A DNA stretch of 64,000 bases from Streptomyces sp. TP-A0356 (lineage in GTDB: Bacteria; Actinomycetota; Actinomycetes; Streptomycetales; Streptomycetaceae): the NCBI RefSeq assembly GCF_001417775.1, contig NZ_BBZJ01000020.1:310001-374000 (forward strand). Direction: 5' to 3'. Position 1 is the first letter of the stretch, and each line of letters starts with the position of its first letter. The notes beneath the pieces were generated by a model. It did not search any database, was not told where the DNA came from, and was given only the letters and a program-made list of their open reading frames with translations. A program made the translations under genes and the position numbers. Below, piece after piece: positions 23,129-34,753 of this stretch.

Positions 23129-24922
23129 GTGGCAGCACCGAAGAAGGGCCGGAGCGCCAGCGCCCAGAGCAGGCCGGGGCGCGCACTGGCCCTCATCCTG
23201 ATCGCCATCGTGGCGCTCACCGGGGGAATGTTCGCCTCGGGACACACCACTCCGCGTCTCGGTATCGACCTCGCCGGCGGTACGAGCATCACGCTGGAGG
23301 CGGTCAACGAGCCCGGCCAGCCCAACGCGATCAACAAGACCAACATGGACACCGCGGTCGAGATCATGAACCGCCGGGTCAACGGTCTGGGCGTGTCCGA
23401 GGCGGAGGTCCAGACCCAGGGCGATCGCAACATCATCGTCAACATCCCCCGGGGCTCCAACTCGAAGGAAGCCCGGGACCAGGTCGGCACCACCGCCAAG
23501 CTCTACTTCCGTCCGGTCCTGATGCGCCAGGCCTCGGGCGCCGCGTCCTCGGCCAGCCCGAGCGCCGGCTCCAGCGCGGGCAGCAGCGCCTCGCCGAGCC
23601 CGTCCAACTCGTCCGGCGCGCAGAAGGCGACGTCCGGCTCCGCCAGCCCGAAGGCCTCCGCCAGCCCCACGGCCTCGGCGACCTCGCAGGGCCGCGCAGT
23701 CACCGACGCGCTGAAGGCCGGTGCCACGCCGTCCGCGAGCGGCTCCGCGTCCGCCAAGGCGTCCCCCAAGGCCTCCACCAGCGCCTCGCCGTCCGCGAGC
23801 GGCTCCGGCAGTGCGGGCGGTGGGGTCCAGGCCCAGTACGCCGCCCTCGACTGCGCCAACCCCGAGCAGCGCGCCACGGCGGGCAAGGGCGCCAAGACCG
23901 GTGAGACCACCGTCGCCTGTGGCAAGGACGGCACGGTGTGGACCAAGTTCCTGCTCGGCCCGGTCGCGGTCGACGGCACGGAGGTCTCGAAGGCCCAGGC
24001 CGTCTACGACACCCAGGGCGCCTCGGGCTGGCAGGTCCAGATGAACTTCAACTCCACCGGCTCCAAGAAGTTCGCCGACGTCACCGGCAAGCTCTCCCAG
24101 ATGACCTCACCGCAGAACGAGTTCGCGATCGTCCTCGACGACCAGGTCGTCTCCCACCCGTACGTCCGGACGGCGATCACCGGCGGCAGCGCGGAGATCT
24201 CCGGCAGCTTCACCCAGCAGGAGGCCCAGGGCCTCTCCAACATGCTGTCGTACGGTGCGCTGCCCCTCTCCTTCAAGGAGCAGAGCGTCACCACGGTGAC
24301 CGCCGCGCTCGGCGGTGAGCAGCTGCACGCCGGTCTGATCGCCGGTGCCATCGGCCTGGCCCTGGTCGTGATCTACCTGGTCGTCTACTACCGCGGCCTG
24401 TCGATCATCGCCGTGGCGTCCCTCCTGGTCTCCGCGGTCCTCACCTACGTGATCATGTCGCTGCTCGGCCCGACGATCCACTTCGCGCTGAACCTGCCCG
24501 CCGTGTGCGGTGCCATCGTCGCGATCGGCATCACGGCGGACTCGTTCATCGTGTACTTCGAACGCGTCCGGGACGAGATCCGGGAGGGCCGCTCCCTGCG
24601 CCCCGCCGTGGAGCGGGCCTGGCCGCGCGCCCGGCGCACCATCCTGGTCTCCGACTTCGTGTCCTTCCTCGCCGCCGCCGTGCTCTTCATCGTCACCGTC
24701 GGCAAGGTGCAGGGCTTCGCGTTCACGCTCGGTCTGACCACCCTGCTCGACGTGGTGGTGGTGTTCCTCTTCACCAAGCCGCTGCTGACGCTCCTGGCCC
24801 GCCGGAAGTTCTACGCGAGCGGCCACCGCTGGTCCGGCCTCGATCCGAAGCGACTGGGTGCCAAGCCTCCGCTGCGGCGCACCCGCCGTCCCTCCGCCCC
24901 CGTCGAGACGAAGGAGGCGTGA
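23129..24922 (+). CDS. secD: Protein translocase subunit SecD
   Basis: A 597-residue membrane protein that with SecF uses the proton gradient to finish protein export. TM1 (RALALILIAIVALTGGMF) leads to LGIDLAGGTSITLE, the conserved D1 motif. The P1 domain is interrupted at residues 135-232 by a low-complexity Ser/Ala/Pro/Lys insert. P1 resumes and leads to the second motif GAIVAIGITADSFIVYFERVRDE in TM4 and five C-terminal helices. I take the GTG at 23129 with GAGAGGGAG 9 bases upstream; earlier in-frame ATGs precede that site. secF starts one base after the stop, with AAGGAGG inside the secD end. Confidence 0.93.
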   Translation: MAAPKKGRSASAQSRPGRALALILIAIVALTGGMFASGHTTPRLGIDLAGGTSITLEAVNEPGQPNAINKTNMDTAVEIMNRRVNGLGVSEAEVQTQGDRNIIVNIPRGSNSKEARDQVGTTAKLYFRPVLMRQASGAASSASPSAGSSAGSSASPSPSNSSGAQKATSGSASPKASASPTASATSQGRAVTDALKAGATPSASGSASAKASPKASTSASPSASGSGSAGGGVQAQYAALDCANPEQRATAGKGAKTGETTVACGKDGTVWTKFLLGPVAVDGTEVSKAQAVYDTQGASGWQVQMNFNSTGSKKFADVTGKLSQMTSPQNEFAIVLDDQVVSHPYVRTAITGGSAEISGSFTQQEAQGLSNMLSYGALPLSFKEQSVTTVTAALGGEQLHAGLIAGAIGLALVVIYLVVYYRGLSIIAVASLLVSAVLTYVIMSLLGPTIHFALNLPAVCGAIVAIGITADSFIVYFERVRDEIREGRSLRPAVERAWPRARRTILVSDFVSFLAAAVLFIVTVGKVQGFAFTLGLTTLLDVVVVFLFTKPLLTLLARRKFYASGHRWSGLDPKRLGAKPPLRRTRRPSAPVETKEA

Positions 24923-24923
24923 G

Positions 24924-26039
24924 ATGTCGAAGCTCGGCAACCTCGGCGCCCGACTGCACCGCGGCGAGGTCGGTTACGACTTCGTCGGCAACCGCAAGAT
25001 CTGGTACGGCATCTCCATCCTGATCACCATCACGGCCATCCTCGGCCTGGCGGTGCGGGGCCTGAACATGGGCATCGAGTTCCAGGGCGGGGCGGTCCTC
25101 ACCACTCCGAGGACGAACGTCTCGGTGGCCCAGGCCGAGTCCTACGCCCAGGAGGCCTCCGGTCACACGGCCGTGGTCCAGAAGCTCGGCTCGGGCGGCC
25201 TGCGGATCCAGATCGCCGGGATCGACACCGGCAAGTCCGACCAGATCAAGGACGCGCTGGCCAAGGACCTGAACGTCGGCCCCGAGAAGATCAACGCCGA
25301 CCTGGTCGGCCCCAGCTGGGGCCAGCAGATCGCCAACAAGGCCTGGGAAGGCCTGGCGATCTTCATGGTGCTGGTCGTGATCTACCTGGCGATCGCCTTC
25401 GAATGGCGCATGGCCATCGCCGCGCTCGTCGCCCTGGTCCACGACATCACCATCACGACCGGCATCTACGCCCTCGTCGGCTTCGAGGTCACGCCCGGCA
25501 CCGTGATCGGTCTGCTGACGATCCTCGGTTACTCGCTCTACGACACGGTCGTCGTCTTCGACAGCCTCAAGGAGCAGACGAAGGACCTCACCAAGCAGAG
25601 CCGCTGGACCTACAGCGACGTCGCCAACCGCTCGATCAACAGCACCCTGGTCCGCTCCATCAACACCACGGTGGTCGCGCTGCTGCCGGTGGGGGGCCTG
25701 CTGTTCATCGGTGGCGGCGTCCTCGGCGCCGGCATGCTCAACGACATCTCGCTGTCGCTGTTCGTCGGCCTCGCGGCCGGTGCCTACTCCTCGATCTTCA
25801 TCGCCACACCGCTCGTCGCCGACCTCAAGGAGCGCGAGCCGCAGATGAAGGCCCTCAGGAAGCGCGTCCTGGCCAAGCGTGCGCAGGCCGCCACCGAGGA
25901 CGGCCTCGTCGCGGCGCGGACCGACGACGGATCGGGCGAGGACGAGCCGCAGGACGCCGCGGCCGCGGTCGTCGGTCAGCGCAGCCAGCCCGCGTCCCGC
26001 AACCGCGGCCGCGGCCGACCCTCGGGGAAGCGTCGATGA
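24924..26039 (+). CDS. secF: Protein translocase subunit SecF
   Basis: A 371-residue partner of SecD. TM1 (KIWYGISILITITAILGLAV) is followed by GLNMGIEFQGGAVL, the short periplasmic domain with the coiled region VAQAESYAQEASGH, then five helices containing LVALVHDITITTGIYALVG and LGYSLYDTVVVFDSLKEQ, the proton-pathway segment. The tail is a basic, Arg/Gly-rich cytoplasmic extension of about 50 residues (ending RGRGRPSGKRR). The stop overlaps the apt start by four bases (ATGA). Confidence 0.94.
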   Translation: MSKLGNLGARLHRGEVGYDFVGNRKIWYGISILITITAILGLAVRGLNMGIEFQGGAVLTTPRTNVSVAQAESYAQEASGHTAVVQKLGSGGLRIQIAGIDTGKSDQIKDALAKDLNVGPEKINADLVGPSWGQQIANKAWEGLAIFMVLVVIYLAIAFEWRMAIAALVALVHDITITTGIYALVGFEVTPGTVIGLLTILGYSLYDTVVVFDSLKEQTKDLTKQSRWTYSDVANRSINSTLVRSINTTVVALLPVGGLLFIGGGVLGAGMLNDISLSLFVGLAAGAYSSIFIATPLVADLKEREPQMKALRKRVLAKRAQAATEDGLVAARTDDGSGEDEPQDAAAAVVGQRSQPASRNRGRGRPSGKRR

Positions 26040-26575
26040 CGGACATAAGGGAACTCCTGCTCAGCCGCATCCGCGATGTGCCCGACTACCCGGAGCCGGG
26101 CGTGATGTTCAAGGACATCACCCCGCTGCTCGCGGACCCGGCGGCGTTCACCGCACTCACCGGCACGCTGGCGGAGCTGACCGTGCGGCACGGTGCGACG
26201 AAGATCGTCGGCCTGGAGGCCCGGGGCTTCATCCTCGGCGCCCCGGTCGCCGTCCGCGCGGGCGTGGGCTTCATCCCCGTGCGCAAGGCGGGCAAGCTCC
26301 CCGGAGCCACCCTCAGGCAGGCGTACGACCTGGAGTACGGTTCCGCCGAGATCGAGGTGCACGCCGAGGACCTGTCCCCGGCCGACCGGGTGATGGTGAT
26401 CGACGACGTCCTCGCCACCGGTGGCACCGCCGAGGCGTCGCTCCAGCTCATCCGCCGGGCGGGCGCCGAGGTCGCCGGTGTGTCCGTGCTCATGGAGCTG
26501 GGCTTCCTGGGCGGGCGCGACCGGCTGGAGCCGACCCTGGACGGTGCGCCGCTGGAGGCGCTGCTTCAGGTCTGA
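26036..26575 (+). CDS. apt: Adenine phosphoribosyltransferase
   Basis: A 179-residue purine salvage enzyme converting adenine and PRPP to AMP. The conserved blocks are DYPEPGVMFKDITPLL, VGLEARGFILGAPVA, PVRKAGKLPG and the PRPP-binding VMVIDDVLATGGTAEAS. Start and stop overlap with secF shows translational coupling, and relA follows 205 bases later, so purine salvage, secretion and stringent response genes share this stretch, as in other Streptomyces. Confidence 0.95.
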   Translation: MTDIRELLLSRIRDVPDYPEPGVMFKDITPLLADPAAFTALTGTLAELTVRHGATKIVGLEARGFILGAPVAVRAGVGFIPVRKAGKLPGATLRQAYDLEYGSAEIEVHAEDLSPADRVMVIDDVLATGGTAEASLQLIRRAGAEVAGVSVLMELGFLGGRDRLEPTLDGAPLEALLQV

Positions 26576-26780
26576 GACCCGCGCGGTACACCCCCGCGCA
26601 AGGCCGGTGACGGCCGCAGGACACCGTGAGGCGGGCCCGGAGGAATCCTGTGCCCGCCCCGTGCGTTTCTCCCGTAGAAGGCCGTCTCAGCGGCCTGCAG
26701 GCGAGCCCGGAGCCCCGGATCGCTACCATGGGGTTTCCGGAGCCTGACCGGGGGACCCGGATCGCGCACGAGGAGCCCTC

Positions 26781-29297
<2,517 letters not shown>

Positions 29298-29316
29298 CCG
29301 CCGACGGCACACGGGC

Positions 29317-29350
29317 AAGGGCTCCCGTACGCACCGTACGGGAGCCCCTT
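29317..29350. terminator. Bidirectional terminator between relA and the DUF349 gene
   Basis: AAGGGCTCCCGTACG and CGTACGGGAGCCCCTT pair over 15 bases with one bulged G and a 3-base loop. It sits in the 75-base gap between converging genes and can serve both. Confidence 0.85.
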
Positions 29351-29372
29351 GCGTACACGGCGAGACGGCTGT

Positions 29373-30602
29373 TCAGCCGCCGAACTCCTGCAGGCCCTTC
29401 AGCGCCTGGTCCAGGAGCGCCTGGCGGCCCTCCAGTTCCTTCTCCAGCTTGTCGGCCTTGGCGTTGTTGCCCTGGGCCCGAGCCTGCTCGATCTGGCCCG
29501 TCAGCTTGTCCACGGCCGCCTGCAGCTGGCCGGTGAGGCCCTCGGCGCGCGCCCGTGCCTCCGGGTTCGTCCGCCGCCACTCGGTCTCCTCGGCCTCCTG
29601 GATGGCCCGGTCGACCGCGTGCATCCGCCCCTCGATCCTCGGGCGCGCGTCGCGCGGCACATGACCGATGGCCTCCCAGCGCTCGTTGATCGAGCGGAAG
29701 GCGGAACGCGCTGCCCTCAGGTCCATGATCGGCAGCAGCTTCTCCGCCTCCGCGGCCAGCTCCTCCTTGAGCTTGAGGTTCTCGGCCTGCTCGGCGTCCC
29801 GCTCCGCGAAGACCGAGCCACGGGCGGCGAAGAACACGTCCTGCGCGCCGCGGAAGCGGTTCCACAGGTCGTCCTCGTGCTCGCGCTGGGCGCGGCCCGC
29901 CGACTTCCACTCGGCCATCAGCTCGCGGTAGCGCGCGGCCGTCGGACCCCAGTCCGTCGAAGCCGACAGCGCCTCGGCCTCGGCGACCAGCTTCTCCTTG
30001 GTCTTGCGGGCCTCTTCGCGCTGCGCGTCGAGCTGGGCGAAGTGCGCCTTGCGGCGCTTGGAGAACGCGGACCGGGCGTGCGAGAAGCGGTGCCACAGCT
30101 CGTCGTCCGACTTCCGGTCGAGCCGCGGCAGACCCTTCCAGGTGTCCACCAGCGCCCGCAGCCGCTCGCCGGCCGCCCGCCACTGGTCGGACTGCGCCAG
30201 CTCCTCCGCCTCGGTGACCAGCGCCTCCTTGGCGTGACGGGCCTCGTCGGACTGCCTGGCGCGCTGCGCCTTGCGCTCCTCGCGGCGCGACTCGACGGTC
30301 TCCACGAGCTTGTCCAGGCGCGCCCGCAGCGCGTCGAGGTCGCCGACCGCGTGGTGCGCCTCCACCTGCTCCCGCAGGTGGTCGATGGCAGTCTGGGCGT
30401 CCTTCGCCGACAGGTCGGTGGTCTGCACCCGCTTCTCGAGGAGTCCGATCTCGACAACCAGGCCCTCGTACTTGCGCTCGAAGTAGGTCAGCGCCTCCTC
30501 AGGGGAGCCGGCCTGCCAGGAACCGACGACCTTCTCGCCATCGGCCGTTCGCACGTACACGGTCCCCGTCTCGTCGACGCGGCCCCACGGGTCGCTGCTC
30601 AC
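29373..30602 (-). CDS. DUF349 repeat protein
   Basis: A 409-residue, highly charged alpha-helical protein with several DUF349 repeats of about 70 residues, recognisable by W-x-x-x-x-R-x-R-x-L-x-x-x-W-K patterns: SDQWRAAGERLRALVDTWKG, STDWGPTAARYRELMAEWKS and LRAARSAFRSINERWEAIG, each followed by a DELW-x-R-F or DLWNRF segment. Coiled coils flank the repeats. It has no catalytic motif or signal peptide, and its function is unknown. The GTG start at 30602 gives MSSDPWGRVDETGTVYV. It lies 135 bases downstream of the cyclophilin gene on the same strand. Confidence 0.85.
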   Translation of the reverse strand: MSSDPWGRVDETGTVYVRTADGEKVVGSWQAGSPEEALTYFERKYEGLVVEIGLLEKRVQTTDLSAKDAQTAIDHLREQVEAHHAVGDLDALRARLDKLVETVESRREERKAQRARQSDEARHAKEALVTEAEELAQSDQWRAAGERLRALVDTWKGLPRLDRKSDDELWHRFSHARSAFSKRRKAHFAQLDAQREEARKTKEKLVAEAEALSASTDWGPTAARYRELMAEWKSAGRAQREHEDDLWNRFRGAQDVFFAARGSVFAERDAEQAENLKLKEELAAEAEKLLPIMDLRAARSAFRSINERWEAIGHVPRDARPRIEGRMHAVDRAIQEAEETEWRRTNPEARARAEGLTGQLQAAVDKLTGQIEQARAQGNNAKADKLEKELEGRQALLDQALKGLQEFGG

Positions 30603-30737
30603 AGCGCCTCCTCCACATGATGCCTGCGAGGAGCCTCAGCACCCCCGGCATCGTCCACAGTTTCGTCACGGCCAACATAGGCGACCGGCGGGGCGGCTGT
30701 CCGCATCCCGCGCGACCGAAATTTCGCAGTTGGGCGG

Positions 30738-31556
30738 TCAGGATTTCGTCACTGTCGCCTTGTTGATCACGACGGTCGCGTTCGGTGCTCCGTCGCCCGC
30801 CCCCGTGCTCTCGCCGGCGGCCGCGATCTTCTTCAGAACCGCCAGACCCGCCGCGTCGACAGTCCCGAACGGTGTGTAGCTGGGCGGCAACTGACTGTTC
30901 TGGTACACCAGGAAGAACTGGCTGCCGCCGGTGTGCTTCTGCCCGGTGTTCGCCATGGCGATGGTGCCCGCCGGATACACGTTCCCCTTCAGGCTCGCGT
31001 CCTTGAGGTTCTCGTCCGGAATGGTGTAGCCGGGGCCGCCGGTGCCGGTGCCCTTCGGGTCGCCGCACTGCAGCACGTAGATGCCGTTGGTGGTGAGCCG
31101 GTGGCACTTGGTGTGGTCGAAGAAGCCCTGGCCCGCGAGGAAGTTGAACGAGTTCACGGTGTGCGGGGCGGCGTCCGTCTTCAGTGCGATGCCGATGTCA
31201 CCGCACGTCGTCGCCAGCTTCATCGTGTACTTCGCGGACGTGTCGATGGTCATCGCCGGCTCGTTCTTCCAGCTCAGCGACTTGACCTTGCCCTCGGCGG
31301 GCTTCTGGCAGGGGTCCGGAGCCTTGCTCGGCGCCGAGGCGCTCGGGGACACCTCCGCGCCCGCGTTGGCCTTCTTGTCGTTCTTGAAGACTCCAGCCGC
31401 GAACGACACCACGCTGCCCACCAGAACCACACCGAGGACCGACGCGATCACGGAATTGCGCACACGCGCCTTGCGCCGCGCCTCCGTGCGCCGCTGCTGC
31501 TGCCTCAAGAACTTCTCCCGGGCGAGCTGTCGCCGCCGCTGTTCCTGGGTGACCAC
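30738..31556 (-). CDS. Membrane-anchored peptidyl-prolyl isomerase (cyclophilin type)
   Basis: A 272-residue cyclophilin with a basic cytoplasmic N-terminus (about 33 residues, Arg/Gln rich), one transmembrane helix (NSVIASVLGVVLVGSVVSF) and an extracellular isomerase domain. The active-site His-Arg is in KCHRLTTNGIYVLQCGDP, followed by GTGTGGPGYTIPDEN and GSQFFLVYQN. The usual FHR and GGDP are CHR and CGDP here, and other Cys occur nearby, so disulfides are possible outside the cell. The GTG at 31556 is the start. It diverges from the glyoxalase-like gene. Confidence 0.88.
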   Translation of the reverse strand: MVTQEQRRRQLAREKFLRQQQRRTEARRKARVRNSVIASVLGVVLVGSVVSFAAGVFKNDKKANAGAEVSPSASAPSKAPDPCQKPAEGKVKSLSWKNEPAMTIDTSAKYTMKLATTCGDIGIALKTDAAPHTVNSFNFLAGQGFFDHTKCHRLTTNGIYVLQCGDPKGTGTGGPGYTIPDENLKDASLKGNVYPAGTIAMANTGQKHTGGSQFFLVYQNSQLPPSYTPFGTVDAAGLAVLKKIAAAGESTGAGDGAPNATVVINKATVTKS

Positions 31557-31723
31557 GGGGTTGTCTCCTCATGCGTCTCGTACGCCAACCGGTACGCGTG
31601 CGGCTGGTGTGCCGACCGCATGCGCGTGCCCCGTACCGTATATGGGTTCGCTGAGGAATCGGCAGCGCCGGTAGGCTCTGACCTACAGCCAGTGACCCCC
31701 GTACGACACAACGAAGGACGATC

Positions 31724-32437
31724 GTGCTGATTGCCGGGTTCCCCGCCGGGGCCTGGGGGACCAACTGTTACCTGGTCGCCCCCGCCACGGGTGAGGAGTG
31801 CGTGATCATCGACCCGGGCCACCAGGCCGTCCAGGGAGTCGAGGACGCCCTCGAGAAGCATCGGCTCAAGCCCGTCGCCGTCGTCCTCACCCATGGCCAC
31901 ATCGACCATGTGGCCTCGGTCGTCCCGGTGTGCGGCGCGCACGGCGTGCCGGCCTGGATCCACCCCGAGGACCGGTACATGATGAGCGACCCCGAGAAGG
32001 CGCTCGGGCGTTCCATCGGGATGCCGCTGATGGGTGAGTTGACCGTGGGCGAGCCGGACGACGTCAAGGAGCTCACCGACGGTACGAGGCTGGAGCTGGC
32101 CGGTCTGGAGCTGTCCGTCGCCCACGCGCCCGGCCATACCAAGGGGTCGGTGACCTTCCGGTTGCCCGAGACCGCGGACATCCCGTCGGTCTTCTTCTCG
32201 GGCGACCTGCTGTTCGCCGGCTCCGTCGGACGCACCGACCTGCCCGGCGGTGACATGGCCGAGATGCTCGACTCGCTGGCCCGTGTGTGCCTGCCGCTCG
32301 ACGACTCGACCGTGGTGCTGTCCGGCCACGGCCCCCAGACGACCATCGGCCAGGAGCGCGCCACCAACCCCTATCTGCGGCAGGTGGCAGCCGGCCTGGG
32401 AGCGAACGTCGACAACGCTCCCCGACGAGGAATGTGA
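31724..32437 (+). CDS. Metallo-beta-lactamase fold hydrolase (glyoxalase II-like)
   Basis: A 237-residue MBL-fold hydrolase. The metal motif HxHxDH is LTHGHIDHVAS; further ligands are His in HAPGHTKGSV, Asp in FFSGDLLFAGSVGRTDL and His in LSGHGPQTTIG. This is the glyoxalase II-like group that hydrolyses thioesters such as S-lactoylglutathione analogues; Streptomyces uses mycothiol, so the real substrate is uncertain. The GTG at 31724 has AACGAAGGA just upstream. hisS starts 13 bases after the stop, an arrangement also found in other actinobacteria. Confidence 0.85.
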   Translation: MLIAGFPAGAWGTNCYLVAPATGEECVIIDPGHQAVQGVEDALEKHRLKPVAVVLTHGHIDHVASVVPVCGAHGVPAWIHPEDRYMMSDPEKALGRSIGMPLMGELTVGEPDDVKELTDGTRLELAGLELSVAHAPGHTKGSVTFRLPETADIPSVFFSGDLLFAGSVGRTDLPGGDMAEMLDSLARVCLPLDDSTVVLSGHGPQTTIGQERATNPYLRQVAAGLGANVDNAPRRGM

Positions 32438-32450
32438 CGAGAGACCTTCC

Positions 32451-33713
32451 GTGAGCACCTTCAAGGCCCCCAAGGGCACGTACGACCTGATCCCGCCCGA
32501 GTCCGCCAAGTACCTCGCGGTGCGCGAGGCGATCGCGGGCCCGCTGCGCAACTCCGGCTACGGCTACATCGAGACGCCCGGCTTCGAGAACGTCGAGCTG
32601 TTCGCGCGCGGCGTGGGCGAGTCCACCGACATCGTGACCAAGGAGATGTACGCCTTCGAGACCAAGGGCGGCGACAAGCTCGCCCTGCGTCCCGAGGGCA
32701 CGGCCTCGGTGCTGCGCGCCGCCCTGGAGGCCAATCTGCACAAGGCGGGCAACCTGCCGGTCAAGCTCTGGTACTCGGGCTCGTACTACCGCTACGAGCG
32801 CCCGCAGAAGGGCCGCTACCGGCACTTCTCGCAGGTCGGCGCCGAGGCGATCGGCGCGGAGGACCCCGCGCTCGACGCCGAGCTGATCATCCTGGCGGAC
32901 CAGGCGTACCGCTCTCTGGGCCTGAGGAACTTCCGCATCCTGCTCAACAGCCTGGGTGACAAGGAGTGCCGCCCGGTCTACCGGGCCGCCCTGCAGGACT
33001 TCCTGCGCGGCCTGGACCTGGACGAGGACACCCGCCGCCGCGTCGACATCAACCCGCTGCGGGTGCTGGACGACAAGCGGGAGTCGGTCCAGAAGCAGCT
33101 GACGGGCGCCCCGCTGCTGCGCGACTACCTGTGCGACGCGTGCAAGGCGTACCACGAGGAGGTCCGCGAGCTGATCACGGCGGCGGGCGTGGCCTTCGAG
33201 GACGACCCGAAGCTGGTGCGCGGCCTGGACTACTACACGCGTACCACGTTCGAGTTCGTGCACGACGGTCTGGGCTCCCAGTCCGCGGTGGGCGGCGGCG
33301 GCCGCTACGACGGTCTGTCCGAGATGATCGGCGGACCCGCGCTGCCGTCCGTGGGCTGGGCGCTGGGCGTCGACCGCACGGTGCTGGCGCTGGAGGCGGA
33401 GGGTGTCGAGCTCGAACTCCCCGCGTCCACGAGCGTGTTCGCGGTCCCGCTGGGCGAGGAGGCCCGGCGGATCCTCTTCGCCAAGGTCACCGAGCTGCGC
33501 AAGGTGGGCATCGCGGCGGACTTCTCGTACGGCGGCAAGGGCCTCAAGGGCGCGATGAAGAGCGCGAACCGCAGCGGCGCGCGCTACACGATCGTCGCCG
33601 GCGAACGCGACCTCGCCGAGGGGATCGTCCAGCTCAAGGACATGGAGTCCGGGGAGCAGACGGCGATCGGGGTGAACGAGATCGTGGCGGAGCTTGAGTC
33701 ACGGCTCGGCTGA
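32451..33713 (+). CDS. hisS: Histidyl-tRNA synthetase
   Basis: A 420-residue class II synthetase. It starts STFKAPKGTYDLIPPES. Motif 2 is in LALRPEGTASVLRA and SGSYYRYERPQKGRYRHFSQ. The histidine-binding LVRGLDYYTRTTFEFVH and motif 3 GWALGVDRTVL are intact, and the C-terminal anticodon domain follows (VFAVPLGEEARRILFAK). The GTG at 32451 is used; an in-frame open stretch before it overlaps the upstream gene. A terminator hairpin lies 10 bases after the stop. Confidence 0.96.
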   Translation: MSTFKAPKGTYDLIPPESAKYLAVREAIAGPLRNSGYGYIETPGFENVELFARGVGESTDIVTKEMYAFETKGGDKLALRPEGTASVLRAALEANLHKAGNLPVKLWYSGSYYRYERPQKGRYRHFSQVGAEAIGAEDPALDAELIILADQAYRSLGLRNFRILLNSLGDKECRPVYRAALQDFLRGLDLDEDTRRRVDINPLRVLDDKRESVQKQLTGAPLLRDYLCDACKAYHEEVRELITAAGVAFEDDPKLVRGLDYYTRTTFEFVHDGLGSQSAVGGGGRYDGLSEMIGGPALPSVGWALGVDRTVLALEAEGVELELPASTSVFAVPLGEEARRILFAKVTELRKVGIAADFSYGGKGLKGAMKSANRSGARYTIVAGERDLAEGIVQLKDMESGEQTAIGVNEIVAELESRLG

Positions 33714-34050
33714 TCCGCCCCTGAAGGGCCCTGGGCGCACCGCGCTCGGGGCCCTTCGTCATGGCTCCCGCCTGTCAACCCCGCGGGCGCCGATTCGTCC
33801 TGCCGGACGATGCCGACTTTCGCCCGCCACGCGCGTGTGCCGCGCGTCGCGGGCGCCCCCAAGGTCTCCACGGCGTGGTCCTGCCCGCCCCACCGGGCCC
33901 GAGCAGGCCGCACGAGCCTCGGCCAGAACCGAACGTTGCGCGACGACCGTACGTACTTCCTTATGTCCATCGAACGGTGCACGGACGCGGGCGTGCGGCA
34001 CAATGACCAGTGCCCGCAGATGCACCCCTCCAAGTATCGGAATCGGCGTG
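33714..34050 (+). other. Intergenic region between hisS and the VKOR gene
   Basis: 337 bases. Apart from the hisS terminator it has no open frame with coding bias. A GTACGTAC palindrome occurs near 33948-33955. A GTG immediately before the VKOR ATG (34048) is an alternative start for that gene. Confidence 0.4.
33724..33756 (+). terminator. Hairpin terminator after hisS
   Basis: AAGGGCCCTGGGCG and CGCTCGGGGCCCTT pair along 14 positions including two G-U pairs, with a 5-base loop. Confidence 0.8.
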
Positions 34051-34707
34051 ATGACCAAGACGACAGTGAAGGACGTCTCCACCGAGTCCACCGAGCCGGA
34101 ACGCACCGACGCGCCCCGGACGGTGGGCGGCAGCCGCGCGTTCGCCCTGCTGCTGGTGATCACCGGGGCCGCTGGTCTGCTGGCCGCGTGGGTCATCACG
34201 CTCGACAAGTTCAAGATCCTTGAGGGCAAGGTGAGCGGCAAGACGTTCACCCCGAGCTGCAGCATCAACCCGATCGTGTCCTGCGGCAGCGTGATGGAGA
34301 GCAAGCAGGCCGCCGCCTTCGGCTTCCCCAACCCGATGCTCGGCCTCGTCTGCTACGGCATCGTCATCTGCGTCGGCATGAGCCTGCTCGCCCGCGCCCC
34401 CTTCCCGCGCTGGTACTGGCTGACCTTCAACTTCGGCACGCTCTTCGGCGTGGCCTTCTGCACCTGGCTGCAGTTCCAGTCGCTGTACCGGATCAACGCG
34501 CTGTGCCTGTGGTGCTCGCTGGCCTGGGTCGCCACGATCACCATGTTCTGGTACGTGACCTCGTTCAACGTCCGCAACGACTTCCTGCCCGCCCCGCGCC
34601 CGGTCAAGAACTTCCTCGGCGAGTTCACCTGGGTGCTGCCGGTCACCCACGTCGGCATCATCGCCATGCTGATCCTGACCCGGTGGGGCGGCCAGCTCTG
34701 GGCCTGA
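34051..34707 (+). CDS. Vitamin K epoxide reductase (VKOR) family membrane protein
   Basis: A 218-residue membrane protein that probably re-oxidises a DsbA-like partner and passes electrons to menaquinone, the role of bacterial VKORs. The paired loop cysteines are in PSCSINPIVSCGSVM, and the quinone-side CxxC is in INALCLWCSLAW. There are about five hydrophobic helices, starting with FALLLVITGAAGLLAAWVIT. The first 30 residues are Thr/Glu rich and cytoplasmic. No thioredoxin domain is fused. rarA follows 46 bases later but is functionally unrelated. Confidence 0.9.
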   Translation: MTKTTVKDVSTESTEPERTDAPRTVGGSRAFALLLVITGAAGLLAAWVITLDKFKILEGKVSGKTFTPSCSINPIVSCGSVMESKQAAAFGFPNPMLGLVCYGIVICVGMSLLARAPFPRWYWLTFNFGTLFGVAFCTWLQFQSLYRINALCLWCSLAWVATITMFWYVTSFNVRNDFLPAPRPVKNFLGEFTWVLPVTHVGIIAMLILTRWGGQLWA

Positions 34708-34753
34708 GCCGGGACCGGGCGGCGTTGTCAGCGGGGTGACATAGGGTTTCAGC

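Noticed and set aside
33948..33955. GTACGTAC palindrome upstream of the VKOR gene as an operator
   Set aside because: Eight bases of simple palindrome are not enough, and I could not link it to a known regulator.
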